Source of the DNA: Methylococcaceae bacterium UBA975 | GTDB lineage: Bacteria; Pseudomonadota; Gammaproteobacteria; Methylococcales; Cycloclasticaceae | Assembly (NCBI GenBank): GCA_002292375.1 | Contig: DBBV01000020.1 | Coordinates: forward strand, 1 to 64,000 | DNA length: 64,000 nt | Direction of reading: 5' to 3' | Shown here: positions 51,399 through 60,454 of the stretch, in pieces | Layout of the letters: each line of letters starts with the position of its first letter | Numbering within the stretch: the stretch's first letter is position 1 | Program-made: the position numbers and the translations under genes | The notes under the pieces: model-generated | The model's database searches: none | Seen by the model: only the letters and a program-made list of their open reading frames with translations | What the model was told of the DNA's origin: nothing

Positions 51399-51775
51399 AG
51401 GCATTGTTACTCGTCGCACACGGGAGCCGACGCAAACAATCGAACGACGAAGTTGAGACCTTAGCTGAAAAACTTAAAAACAACTGTGGCGAGCAGTACG
51501 GCATTGTTAAGTCTGCTTTTTTAGAGCTTGCCGATGTGTTGATTCCTGATGGTATCGAACAATGTATTGAGGATGGCGCAACGTCTATTACTATCCTACC
51601 CTACTTCCTTAATTCTGGACGTCACGTGGTGACAGACATACCCAACATCATCAACACCTGCACCATCCAACACCCAAACATCAATATAAGCCTTGCACCT
51701 CATTTGGGAGCTTCCGATTTAATGATTGATTTATTGATTACATCCGCCGTTAATGCGAAATCAGTTGAGGCTTAA
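51395..51775 (+). CDS. CbiX/SirB-type chelatase, short form
   Basis: A 126-residue single-domain chelatase: LLVAHGSRRKQSNDEVETLA has the metal-binding His and PYFLNSGRHVVTDIPNII the second His. Short CbiX forms act as homodimers inserting cobalt or iron into sirohydrochlorin; bacterial copies outside cob operons often serve sirohaem. Its stop overlaps that of the convergent DUF2878 gene. Confidence 0.88.
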   Translation: MKALLLVAHGSRRKQSNDEVETLAEKLKNNCGEQYGIVKSAFLELADVLIPDGIEQCIEDGATSITILPYFLNSGRHVVTDIPNIINTCTIQHPNINISLAPHLGASDLMIDLLITSAVNAKSVEA

Positions 51776-52266
51776 ATTTCTAAGCGCGGTTTTCGTAAAA
51801 ATGTAACGAACAAAACAGCCCAAAATACTGTGCTAAACATAGTAAATTCAATCGGCATCTGTATGACGACAGAAGACAGTTTGCTTGCAGCCCAATACGA
51901 AGCCGGGCCAAATATGCCCCCCAGTATAACCGCAACCCATAGCTTGCCATTTATCCAGCTATAACACGTTTCAAACGTAATAGAAAAAAGCAACCAAAGT
52001 AGTAGTAACCAGAATGGTAAGGCCGATCCGTTACTAGCAAACTCGATTATTTGGAGTTTGGCTAAGCTCCAGTCTGTAATGCAGCCAATACTGAACATCA
52101 ATAGTTTCGGCGAAAAGTACGCTAAATAAGAAATCGGTTTTGTCTTATATAAATCTACCACCAGATACAACAAAATCAAAGCGATTGCACCTAAGTAAAG
52201 CAGGTTCTCATGCCCTAAAACCAACACTAACCAACCGGCTTGAAATAATAAAACTGTTTGCCACAT
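51772..52266 (-). CDS. DUF2878 family membrane protein
   Basis: A 164-residue protein with about six membrane helices, matching DUF2878 (TDWSLAKLQIIEF; LGGIFGPASYWAASKL). The function is unknown. DUF2878 genes accompany cyclopropane synthase and DUF1365 in sigmaE-ChrR regulons of Vibrio and Shewanella. It is the last gene of the lipid operon, 8 bases after the cyclopropane synthase. Confidence 0.85.
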   Translation of the reverse strand: MWQTVLLFQAGWLVLVLGHENLLYLGAIALILLYLVVDLYKTKPISYLAYFSPKLLMFSIGCITDWSLAKLQIIEFASNGSALPFWLLLLWLLFSITFETCYSWINGKLWVAVILGGIFGPASYWAASKLSSVVIQMPIEFTMFSTVFWAVLFVTFLRKPRLEI

Positions 52267-52274
52267 GTTGATAG

Positions 52275-53570
52275 TTATTTCTCCAAGGGTGCTAGTGACA
52301 TTGGAACACGCGCCAATGGCTTGACTAAGTGCAGTTGAGATACGCTGATGACCTGTTCTTTAAAGCCACCTTCACAGTAGCTGAAGTAGTATTCCCACAT
52401 TCGTATGAACGCGTCACTGAAGCCTTGTACTTTTATTTCTTCAATACGCTCTTTAAACGACTTTTTCCATTCATTTAACGTTCTCGCGTAATGCGTACCG
52501 ATGTCATCCATATTCGTCATTCGCAGGTCACCGGATTTAGTCAAACTGTGGCTAATGGCGTTAACAGACGGTATGCAACTACCAGGAAAAATATAGCGCT
52601 TTATGAAATCCACTTCACTTTTCGCGCTATTAAAACGCTGATCGCTAATCGTGATGGCTTGAAGTAACATTTCGCCATCGTCTTTTAAAAGATCACTGCA
52701 CTTAGCAAAGAAGGTATCAAAGTATTGATGCCCAACCGCTTCGATCATTTCTATAGACACCAACTTATCGTACTGTCCAGTGAGCTCACGGTAGTCATGT
52801 TTTAATAAGGTGATTTTATCGCTTAAGCCTGCGTCTTCAACTTGTTCTTGCGTGTGTGCGTATTGCTCTTCAGAAATTGTAGTAGTGGTGACGTGACAGC
52901 CATAATTCTTAGCAGCGTACATTGCAAAACCACCCCACCCTGTTCCAATTTCGATTACGTGATCTTCTGGCTTCAAATTTAAACGTGTACAAATCCTTTC
53001 TAATTTGTTGATCGATGCTTGCTCCATTGTGTCATCAGGGTGGTAGAAAATACCCGATGAATACATCATCGTTGGATCGAGAAATAACTTAAAAAAGTCA
53101 TTACCTAGGTCGTAATGAGCAACAATATTGCTTTTACTTCCCGCGTGCGTATTTTTATTCAGCCAGTGAAACGCTTTTTTAATGGGGGTTGTGAAGCTTG
53201 CAAGCCCTGATTCCATTGAGTCCATAACAGATTGGTTTAGCGCAAATAGTTGAATAACCTTGGTCAGGTCTGGCGTGCGCCAGTAATCGCTTATATAAGC
53301 TTCAGCAGCACCTACACTACCACCTAATGCTATATACCAATAAAACTCGCTATTCAAAACGTTCATTTCAACGACTAAATCGCTACGCTTATTGCCGACA
53401 AACGTTTGCGTTTCTCTATTGTCTGTCAAGGTTAATTGGCCGTACTGAAGGTGACTTAAGTGTTTAAACACGGCTTTTTTTAAGGCCTTAGTAAAAGAGG
53501 TATTTCTACTATTACTTGTTTTGTTTTCTAAGTGTTCCGTTAGTTTTTTTACTGATGCTGAATTACTCAT
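52275..53570 (-). CDS. Cyclopropane-fatty-acyl-phospholipid synthase family protein
   Basis: A 431-residue SAM-dependent enzyme with HYDLGNDFFKLFLDPTMMYS, IEIGTGWGGFAMYAA (SAM site) and KYISIEM-like LVSIEMIEAVGHQYFDTFF. It adds methylene or methyl groups to unsaturated phospholipid acyl chains. In the ChrR-linked version it may act as a fatty-acid methylase (UfaM type) rather than a classical Cfa. It lies 54 bases after the DUF1365 gene. Confidence 0.9.
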   Translation of the reverse strand: MSNSASVKKLTEHLENKTSNSRNTSFTKALKKAVFKHLSHLQYGQLTLTDNRETQTFVGNKRSDLVVEMNVLNSEFYWYIALGGSVGAAEAYISDYWRTPDLTKVIQLFALNQSVMDSMESGLASFTTPIKKAFHWLNKNTHAGSKSNIVAHYDLGNDFFKLFLDPTMMYSSGIFYHPDDTMEQASINKLERICTRLNLKPEDHVIEIGTGWGGFAMYAAKNYGCHVTTTTISEEQYAHTQEQVEDAGLSDKITLLKHDYRELTGQYDKLVSIEMIEAVGHQYFDTFFAKCSDLLKDDGEMLLQAITISDQRFNSAKSEVDFIKRYIFPGSCIPSVNAISHSLTKSGDLRMTNMDDIGTHYARTLNEWKKSFKERIEEIKVQGFSDAFIRMWEYYFSYCEGGFKEQVISVSQLHLVKPLARVPMSLAPLEK

Positions 53571-53624
53571 ATAAATCCTTTAAATTAGCTTTAAACGTTA
53601 TTACGTTTCTATCCTATTTGTCAG

Positions 53625-54398
53625 TTACTTGGCGCTGTGGCTATCTGGGTGGTCATAAAAAGGTATTTTTCTTAACCATAATTTTAATGATTGCCAATAA
53701 ATACCGAACACCACTTGCCACGTCATCAGGGGGAATCTTACGAGGGCAGCGCACAGGTTTAAGGAATTAATCTCTTTGCGCTTTAAGGACAAATTAACGT
53801 CAAAACACGTCACTTCTTCTTGCGTGTTTTTCATGTAAACGGCCAACTTGTCACCCGGTGTGTTAAAGCGCCATAAATAGCGCATATCCATTGGCAAAAA
53901 TGGCGACACGTGAAATTTCTTTTCAAATTCGCTTCTAACCACTTTGCTTGTTTTGTGGTTTGTGCCTGATGATCTATTGTCTAAAACATAACAATACCTT
54001 TCATTCCACGGCGTGTTATTTATTTGGGCCACAATAAAATCGAGCGTTTCGTTATTTTCTTTGTTAAAGCAATAGTAAAAGGAAACGGGATTAAAGCAGT
54101 ATCCAAAATAGCTTAAATGCGTCAGTAATCTAATCGGGCCTTCTGGAATAACGCCCAATTGAGATTCGACTTCATTCTTAACGCCGGTTTTTATACAACC
54201 GTTTTCATCGGCCAAATATTTTTTTGTATGGAAACTAGCCACGTTACGTTTGTTTAAGGACCAGAGCCAAAAACGATCAAACAACGTCGGCAGTTCATCA
54301 AGGTCCAAGTACAACATAAATATATTGTATTGAAATTCGTTTTCTTTAGGCTTAAAACGCCTATGCCTAACGCGACCTGAGAATATTTTACTTTTCAC
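53625..54398 (-). CDS. DUF1365 family protein
   Basis: A 257-residue DUF1365 protein. The family segment FSGRVRHRRFKPKENEFQYN starts it, and LLTHLSYFGYCFNPVSFYYC is diagnostic. DUF1365 is nearly always next to a flavin amine oxidase and a cyclopropane synthase, and is thought to work with them on acyl chains; the mechanism is unknown. It overlaps the flavoprotein gene by 11 bases. Confidence 0.92.
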   Translation of the reverse strand: MKSKIFSGRVRHRRFKPKENEFQYNIFMLYLDLDELPTLFDRFWLWSLNKRNVASFHTKKYLADENGCIKTGVKNEVESQLGVIPEGPIRLLTHLSYFGYCFNPVSFYYCFNKENNETLDFIVAQINNTPWNERYCYVLDNRSSGTNHKTSKVVRSEFEKKFHVSPFLPMDMRYLWRFNTPGDKLAVYMKNTQEEVTCFDVNLSLKRKEINSLNLCAALVRFPLMTWQVVFGIYWQSLKLWLRKIPFYDHPDSHSAK

Positions 54399-55644
54399 TT
54401 AGTAGGTCCCTATCGAAGTCCTCGAGTGCTTGTAAAGTGCTGACAACGCCATCTTCATGAAAGCCGTAACGCCAATAAGCACCGCAATAATAGGTACGAT
54501 TTTGTCCATTCAACTCACTATGCTTTTGTTGTGCTTTTACACCCTCGATACTAAAAAATGGGTGCGTATATTGAAGCACCTTAATAATTTTATTGGGGTC
54601 AATTGCCGCTGTATTGTTAAGCGTTACACTAAATGTGTAATCGCTTTTAAGTGACTGCAAGATGTTCATATTGTAAGTCAGCGCAACGCGGTCTTTTTTT
54701 TCTTTCAACAAGTGATAATTCCAAGCACCCCATGCTAGTTTGTGTTTAGGTAATACGCTTTCGTCGTAATGTAATACGGCTTCATTATCGGTATAAGGTA
54801 TTGCACCCAATACTTCGTTTTCTAGTGTCGAAGGTTCAGCCAACACACTTAACGCTTGGTCACTGTGCGAGGCGATAAAAACATAATCAAAACGTTCTTC
54901 TTCATGTCCTGCTGCTTTTACAAAAACGTCGTTCTCTGTCCTACGCACGTTTTCAACGGGCGCAGATAAAAGAATTTTATCTTTATGCCCAGCAATAAGT
55001 GGTTTTAAATATTCGGAAGAACCGCCCTTAATAACGAACCACTCGGGCCGAACATCGACCGATAACATGCCGTGATTATGGAAAAACTGGACGAAAAAAC
55101 GGGCCGGGAATGCAAACATACTATCGTGGTCGGTAGACCAAATTGCGGCACCCATAGGGATAATATAATCATGGATAAATTCTTTACCGTATTTATTATC
55201 AGATAAATAATTACCCATTGATATTGAATGCGTATCGTCAGATAGCAAACTAAGACTTTCTTCATTAAAGCGTAGTATTTGTTTTATCATCCGATAAAAA
55301 CGAGGTCTGAACAAGTTTCTACGTTGCGCGAATAATGTATTTAGATTTGTACCATTATACTCAAGACCCGTGCGTTCATTTTGGACGCTAAAACTCATAT
55401 CACTTGATTGATAATCGACATCCAATTCTTTTAATAACTTAATAAAGTTAGGGTACGTTTTTTTATTAAAGACGATAAAGCCTGTATCGATAATTTGTTT
55501 TTCACGACCCAACTCAATCGTATGGGTGTGCGTGTGTCCACCAACATAATTTTCGGCTTCGAAAACGGTAATATCGTGCTTTTTATTTAGGTGGTACGCG
55601 GCTAAACTACCCGCTATGCCTGTGCCAACGACTGCGACCTTCAT
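54388..55644 (-). CDS. FAD-dependent amine-oxidase-like protein
   Basis: A 418-residue flavoprotein. The Rossmann motif is VAVVGTGIAGSLAAYHL, followed by VFEAENYVGGHTHT. The C-terminal FAD signature is TYYCGAYWRYGFHEDGVVST. It is related to desaturase-like flavoproteins of ChrR regulons. It is 4 bases from the SDR gene and probably acts on lipids. Confidence 0.9.
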   Translation of the reverse strand: MKVAVVGTGIAGSLAAYHLNKKHDITVFEAENYVGGHTHTHTIELGREKQIIDTGFIVFNKKTYPNFIKLLKELDVDYQSSDMSFSVQNERTGLEYNGTNLNTLFAQRRNLFRPRFYRMIKQILRFNEESLSLLSDDTHSISMGNYLSDNKYGKEFIHDYIIPMGAAIWSTDHDSMFAFPARFFVQFFHNHGMLSVDVRPEWFVIKGGSSEYLKPLIAGHKDKILLSAPVENVRRTENDVFVKAAGHEEERFDYVFIASHSDQALSVLAEPSTLENEVLGAIPYTDNEAVLHYDESVLPKHKLAWGAWNYHLLKEKKDRVALTYNMNILQSLKSDYTFSVTLNNTAAIDPNKIIKVLQYTHPFFSIEGVKAQQKHSELNGQNRTYYCGAYWRYGFHEDGVVSTLQALEDFDRDLLSEK

Positions 55645-56408
55645 CGGTTAGATTCTGGCACTGTTTTACTTAATATTTTTGCCGCCAACCCAGCCGGCAA
55701 ATAAGAAACTAATTTTAAGAAATACGTGAAGCGCTTAGGGAAATGGATTTCTGTGGTTTGTTTTTCTAGGTGCTTAACGATTGTGTTGGTTGCTTCATCA
55801 ATGCTCACCCTAAAAGGCATATCGAAGGTATTTTTATCGGTTAGCGGGGTTTTAACAAACCCGGGGCATATCCAACTAACGGCTATATTTTTTGGTGCCA
55901 GCTCAATTTTCAAACCTTGAAATAAATTCCTTATCGCGGCTTTACTTGCTGAATAGGCCTGCCCAGAAGGAAGGCCTTGCCATCCAACACTAGAACTCAT
56001 GCCAACCAAATAAGCAGCATCAGACTCTTTTAATAACGGCATGGCAGCTTCAATTCCCCTTACCATAGAGAAGTAGTTGGCTTCTATCATTCGTTCAAAT
56101 GGCGCCGCAGAGAAATTATAAACATCAACATATTCAGCGGTGCCTGCATTAAAAATAACGCAGTCCAATCCGCCAGCTAAGGTTCTAATTTGTTCCACTA
56201 TTTCTTTATTAACATCAACAGATGTTAAGTCGCCAGACAATATGCTTATAGATTGCTTATCGGCAAAACTTTCATTTAATTTTTCCACATTTCTTGCACT
56301 AACAAACACATTGGCGCCTTTTTCAGCCAACTCATTAGCCAATCCCATACCTATGCCGCTGGAAGCCCCAGTGATCCAAACATGCTTACCTTTAAAATCA
56401 TATGCCAT
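55641..56408 (-). CDS. SDR-family oxidoreductase
   Basis: A 255-residue classical SDR: cofactor motif TGASSGIGMG at residues 14-23, catalytic Ser in VGMSSSVGWQ and YSASKAAIRN with Tyr and Lys. NAD(P)H-dependent reduction of a keto or hydroxy group is expected. It shares its first base with the stop region of the NTF2-like gene and overlaps the flavoprotein gene by 4 bases, all one operon. Confidence 0.92.
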   Translation of the reverse strand: MAYDFKGKHVWITGASSGIGMGLANELAEKGANVFVSARNVEKLNESFADKQSISILSGDLTSVDVNKEIVEQIRTLAGGLDCVIFNAGTAEYVDVYNFSAAPFERMIEANYFSMVRGIEAAMPLLKESDAAYLVGMSSSVGWQGLPSGQAYSASKAAIRNLFQGLKIELAPKNIAVSWICPGFVKTPLTDKNTFDMPFRVSIDEATNTIVKHLEKQTTEIHFPKRFTYFLKLVSYLPAGLAAKILSKTVPESNR

Positions 56409-56824
56409 TAGAGTTTCCGTTTAATCCAGGCGATTATTGTCCCTAGCACCGGTATTTGCTCATACAACATCTTCCCCGCATCAAAGTAGTCTCGGTGATA
56501 GTTTATTTTATCGTTTTCATCTGTTTGTAAATGCGTAACGCCAGGAACAACATAACTTTTCCCTTGATTAAGTTTTGAATGGGCTAAGTTCATATTCCAG
56601 GTCACGAAATGGCTATTTTCTAAAGACTTTATTTCTATAAAATCAAAACTAATTGAAGAGACGTTTTCATATAAATCAGCAAAATAAACCGTTAAATCAT
56701 CCAGTCCTTCAATTTTATTCAAGGGGTCGATAAACGTGACGTCTTCACTGTAAAGCTCCCCCAGTAGCTCGAGATTATCTTTGTTCAGTTGTTGGTAAAT
56801 TTGAGTGAATTTTTCAGTGCTCAT
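56408..56824 (-). CDS. NTF2/SnoaL-like protein
   Basis: A 138-residue protein with an NTF2-like cone fold: EDVTFIDPLNKIEGLDDLTV, ENSHFVTWNMNLAH and VTHLQTDENDKINYHRDYFD. The pocket could bind or isomerise a small hydrophobic molecule. It lies 2 bases after the desaturase gene in the lipid operon. Confidence 0.85.
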   Translation of the reverse strand: MSTEKFTQIYQQLNKDNLELLGELYSEDVTFIDPLNKIEGLDDLTVYFADLYENVSSISFDFIEIKSLENSHFVTWNMNLAHSKLNQGKSYVVPGVTHLQTDENDKINYHRDYFDAGKMLYEQIPVLGTIIAWIKRKL

Positions 56825-56826
56825 GG

Positions 56827-57759
56827 CTATTTCCTTGCGATCTCTTTTTGCACTTCAATTGGTATCGGTTTTAAGTCCCAAACTAGCCCGCACCAACTCA
56901 TGATTTTTAACACATAAAAAGTAATATCAAGTTCCCACCACACAAAACCCTGTCTCGCGCTTCCAGGATAATAGTGGTGGTTATTATGCCAACCTTCGCC
57001 TAGTGTAATAATAGCTAACAGCGCGTTGTTACGGCTGTCATCAGGGGTATCAAAGCGTCGGCTGCCGTACCGATGCGCAAGAGAATTTATCGTGTAGGTT
57101 CCGTGATACAAAGCGACTGTTGATATAAAAAATCCCCATACAATCATTTGCGCACCTGTAGTTTCCAAATGAGGGTAATAAGCAGCCATTAGCGAGCCCA
57201 CGCAATAGAGGACAATTATCAGCACTAACGGTGCCGTTATATCGAACCGATCAAGCCACCTTAATTCTGGGAATTTATTAAAATCTTTTATCTTATCCGT
57301 TCGCGTAAGGAGATTTTTGGGTGATAAGAACCAAAGACAATGGCTCCAAATGAAACCTTGTAATCTAGGTGAATGCGGATCTTCTTCTTTATCAGAAGCA
57401 TGATGATGAGTTCTATGATGTGCCGCCCACCATAACGGGCCTCTTTGTGCAGAACTTGCCCCCATAAAAGCAAAAAAGAACTGCATAAAACGCGATGTTT
57501 TAAACAGTTTATGTGAAAAATATCGGTGATAAAAACCGGTGATAGCAAACATCCTTATAAAATATAAAGCAACTGCGGTCCACATGGCTATCCAGCTAAA
57601 ACCCACCCAAATAACGGCCAATACCATTAAATGCATAAAAACAAATGGCGTTACCTGGCTCCAGCCCAGTTTATTTGGATTTTCAGTTTCATCTTGATTG
57701 ACACTTGATTTAGCATCAAACCATAAAAGCATGGGTTTTAATCTATTTAGCAAACGCAT
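56827..57759 (-). CDS. Membrane acyl-CoA/acyl-lipid desaturase
   Basis: A 310-residue desaturase with three His boxes, HRYFSH, HRTHH and HNNHH, and about four membrane helices. It is of the delta-9/stearoyl-CoA type. It introduces a cis double bond, which would create substrate for the nearby methyl/cyclopropane synthase. It follows the DUF3833 gene directly. Confidence 0.93.
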   Translation of the reverse strand: MRLLNRLKPMLLWFDAKSSVNQDETENPNKLGWSQVTPFVFMHLMVLAVIWVGFSWIAMWTAVALYFIRMFAITGFYHRYFSHKLFKTSRFMQFFFAFMGASSAQRGPLWWAAHHRTHHHASDKEEDPHSPRLQGFIWSHCLWFLSPKNLLTRTDKIKDFNKFPELRWLDRFDITAPLVLIIVLYCVGSLMAAYYPHLETTGAQMIVWGFFISTVALYHGTYTINSLAHRYGSRRFDTPDDSRNNALLAIITLGEGWHNNHHYYPGSARQGFVWWELDITFYVLKIMSWCGLVWDLKPIPIEVQKEIARK

Positions 57760-58332
57760 TTACAACACTCTATCTTCTATACAAGTTCTTACGTTATTTA
57801 TATCACTTTGGATCATAGCTTCTTTTTGAATCACGATATCGATACGTCCCAAATTAACACCCCATTTACTGATTTCTGTTGAGCCCATAAGCGTCGAGCT
57901 ATCTACTAACGTTAACCAGTCATCCATAGCCACAATGTATTCAGTGTTATCAACGCTAATCTTTAACTCATAATTTAAATTTAAACTATCGCCAAACACC
58001 TCACCGTTAGCAACTCCTACTACGTCACCTGCCGTACCTAACCAACCTTCAGGTGTTCTGTCAAAGATCCAGTCACGGTTTTGACGTTCCCCATCATCAA
58101 ATAGAAAAACTTCTTCTAGCCTAACTTTATCCTCAGAACTAAAGGCGACAATGTCAGCCGCAAACTTCCGATTAATTTGACCATTTCTTGATTTCACTAG
58201 GCCTTTTGCACATAGGTTTCCTTGAAAAAAGGATTCGAACTGAAAACCAGGTGCTTTATTACGGTATTTATTAGCGTCTATTGCACAACCGCTTAATATG
58301 AAAACACCCAACACCATACAAAATAATTTCAT
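57760..58332 (-). CDS. DUF3833 family lipoprotein
   Basis: A 190-residue lipoprotein. The signal peptide ends LSGC. The mature part includes FFQGNLCAKGLVKSRNG, ADIVAFSSEDKVRLEEVFLF and DWLTLVDSSTLMGSTEISKW, a lipocalin-like DUF3833 pattern. I chose the ATG at 58332, five bases after GAGG; the frame extends to a TTG at 58347. It is the first gene of the lipid operon and lies 29 bases from the sigmaE-type -10 element. Confidence 0.88.
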   Translation of the reverse strand: MKLFCMVLGVFILSGCAIDANKYRNKAPGFQFESFFQGNLCAKGLVKSRNGQINRKFAADIVAFSSEDKVRLEEVFLFDDGERQNRDWIFDRTPEGWLGTAGDVVGVANGEVFGDSLNLNYELKISVDNTEYIVAMDDWLTLVDSSTLMGSTEISKWGVNLGRIDIVIQKEAMIQSDINNVRTCIEDRVL

Positions 58333-58360
58333 CATTGCCTCAATCAAATTGACTTAATAA

Positions 58361-58432
58361 GTTATACGTAAAATAACGCGGATTGGATTAAAATTATTTT
58401 TTTGATCCAATCCGCGTTATTTGTCGTAAAAC
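58361..58432. promoter_or_regulatory. Palindromic divergent sigmaE-type promoter pair
   Basis: Plus strand: TGATCC at 58403, 18-base spacer, TAAAAC at 58427, driving the sigma factor gene. Minus strand: TAATCC at 58390-58385, 18-base spacer, TATAAC at 58366-58361, driving the DUF3833 operon. Both match the TGATCC-N18-TAA type promoter known for RpoE of Rhodobacter. The two -35 elements and spacers form an exact 18-base inverted repeat (58371-58388 and 58405-58422) with a 16-base AT-rich centre. Confidence 0.85.
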
Positions 58433-58484
58433 CTAATAGAGACTAAAAAAGGCACGTTGCCTTTACTAACGGTTTTTATTAAAT

Positions 58485-59150
58485 ATGAATATGCAAGCGC
58501 AAAGACAAGTAAACGAAAACTTAGTATATTGGTCAGCTCATACTATTCTTCGGCAACCAATTTATTCCTTTATGGGCGAGCCATCACCAAGCAAGGCGGA
58601 ACAAGCAAGTCTGTGCAAACAATACATCCATGCGATTGCCTTTGAACAAGATAAGAACGCGTACAAAGCTTTGTATATTTACTTTGCTCCCAAGGTCAAA
58701 ACATTTTTCAAACAACATGCTAGCGCAAGTCATGCCGAAGAGATGACTCATGAAGTCTTTATACGTGTTTGGCAAAAGGCCAAGACATATCAGGCAGACA
58801 AGGCAAATGTTTCAACTTGGATTTTCACCATAGCTAGAAATTTAAAAATTGATTTGCTTAGGCAAAAGAGAATTGTTGAAGTCAAACTTGAGGACTCTCA
58901 GTCAGATCTCCACATAGCTGAAGATGACGTTCATGAAGAGCTTGTTAGTGCCTACGACAAAATTAAATTGACTAATAATTTTAAGTATTTAAGCAACGAA
59001 CAAAAAAACGTTATTTTAAAAGTCTATTACGAGGATAAAAGCCACCAATTAGCAGCTCAAGAACTTGGCTTAACATTAGGTGTCATCAAGTCTCGAATTA
59101 GAAGCTCATTGAAGGTTTTACGTCACCATTTACGGAATCAAAGCGAATGA
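58485..59150 (+). CDS. ECF sigma factor of the RpoE-ChrR type
   Basis: A 221-residue ECF sigma factor. Region 2: EMTHEVFIRVWQKAKTY and STWIFTIARNLKIDLLRQKR. Region 4: LSNEQKNVILKVYYEDKSHQ and AQELGLTLGVIKSRIRSS. An extra 45 residues precede region 2, so an internal start is possible, although no clear ribosome-binding site marks either. The chrR start overlaps by 4 bases. It has its own TGATCC-type promoter and so is probably autoregulated. Confidence 0.92.
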   Translation: MNMQAQRQVNENLVYWSAHTILRQPIYSFMGEPSPSKAEQASLCKQYIHAIAFEQDKNAYKALYIYFAPKVKTFFKQHASASHAEEMTHEVFIRVWQKAKTYQADKANVSTWIFTIARNLKIDLLRQKRIVEVKLEDSQSDLHIAEDDVHEELVSAYDKIKLTNNFKYLSNEQKNVILKVYYEDKSHQLAAQELGLTLGVIKSRIRSSLKVLRHHLRNQSE

Positions 59151-59854
59151 ACAGCCATATAGACACCGAGTTATTATTAAACTATTCAAATGGAAATGTA
59201 GAACCCGCATTGAGTTTGGCCATCGCTCTGCATCAAAAACAATGCAAACCTTGCCGACAAAAAATTGCAGCTATAGAGTCTTCTTACGGCCAGAATCTCG
59301 AATTATCAGAAGCTTCTCGCATTGAAAATAATAGCTTTGAGCGTTTAACAGCTGATTTAGATAAATTACCAACATCAGACAATGGTGTTTCAAAAACTTC
59401 TAAAAGCCTTTATAAGAAAAATATCGATATCGTTGATTTTGGCGAAGATGACACCTTAAGTTATGCCATTGCCGCAATAAATAGGCCTTTATTTAACCAA
59501 TTATCCGATTTTAATTACGATGATTTCGAGTGGCAAAAACTCTCATCCAAAATATCATCTGTTGCACTTGAGTTATACGATCCTAGCTTTAAAGTTAATT
59601 TGTTACGTTTTTCACCCCATACCAAAATCCCTAAGCATACTCATTTAGGCAAAGAGTTCACGTATGTTATTAAAGGTGATTTTAAAGACCACAAAGGTAA
59701 ACATAACGCAGGTGATTTTATTGCGTGTGACGGTTCTGATGAACATAAACCTATCGTCGGCACCTCAGGTTGTGTTTGTTTAGCAATAACAGATGCACCC
59801 TTACATTTTACCGGTGTACTCGGTCCAATTTTTAATAGGTATGCTAGCTATTAA
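59147..59854 (+). CDS. chrR: ChrR-type zinc anti-sigma factor with cupin domain
   Basis: A 235-residue ChrR. The N-terminal anti-sigma domain has the zinc motif HQKQCKPC (H-x3-C-x2-C) at residues 29-36. The C-terminal cupin domain has PKHTHLGKEFTYVIKGDFKD and AGDFIACDGSDEHKP, with His and Glu zinc ligands. In Rhodobacter the cupin is needed to release the sigma factor on singlet oxygen or peroxide. Overlap ATGA with the sigma gene. Confidence 0.92.
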   Translation: MNSHIDTELLLNYSNGNVEPALSLAIALHQKQCKPCRQKIAAIESSYGQNLELSEASRIENNSFERLTADLDKLPTSDNGVSKTSKSLYKKNIDIVDFGEDDTLSYAIAAINRPLFNQLSDFNYDDFEWQKLSSKISSVALELYDPSFKVNLLRFSPHTKIPKHTHLGKEFTYVIKGDFKDHKGKHNAGDFIACDGSDEHKPIVGTSGCVCLAITDAPLHFTGVLGPIFNRYASY

Positions 59855-59923
59855 GTTGGCTGTCTTATTTCAACATCTAACATTTCCTCTATTAAGGCTA
59901 CAATCAAATTACTTGAAGAACTT

Positions 59924-60424
59924 ATGAGAAAAATTTTTATACTGCTATTTTTGGTACAAATAGGCATCGTAAGTGCAAACGAAATACCTCTAAAAGAACT
60001 AAACGTTGTTGGCCGTTCCAGTTTCAGTGTTTGGTTTTGGGATATCTACGATATTGAATTAAGAACCCCGAGCGGCACTTACAAGGCAGGAAATTTTCCG
60101 TTGTCACTTGAATTAACCTACAAAAGAGAAATATCTAACATTGAGCTTGTGGATGAAACGGTCAACCAATGGGAACGTTTCAATATTGGCGAAGACCAGA
60201 AAAAAAACTGGGCGAAACAATTATTAGTGATATGGCCTAGTGTTAAACCTGCAGATAAGATTACGTTTTACATTGATAATGAGAAAGTTACCTACTTCTA
60301 CTTTAACAATCAATTTATAGGAGAAATAGGTCTGGCAGGCTTTTCAGATGCTTTTGCTTCTATTTGGTTAGGCTTAGATGGCCCGTATCCCAAGATGACC
60401 AAAAAATTAATTGGTTCCCATTAA
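59924..60424 (+). CDS. Exported chalcone-isomerase-like protein
   Basis: A 166-residue protein with a signal peptide (about residues 1-18, ending VSANE) and a chalcone-isomerase-like fold: FSVWFWDIYDIELRTPSGTY and SLELTYKREISNIELVDET, ending SDAFASIWLGLDGPYP. Bacterial members of this fold probably bind fatty acids or haem. It is the third gene of the sigma-chrR operon, 70 bases after chrR. Confidence 0.85.
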   Translation: MRKIFILLFLVQIGIVSANEIPLKELNVVGRSSFSVWFWDIYDIELRTPSGTYKAGNFPLSLELTYKREISNIELVDETVNQWERFNIGEDQKKNWAKQLLVIWPSVKPADKITFYIDNEKVTYFYFNNQFIGEIGLAGFSDAFASIWLGLDGPYPKMTKKLIGSH

Positions 60425-60454
60425 TAGCAATGATTTATTGAGGAACTAGATTAC

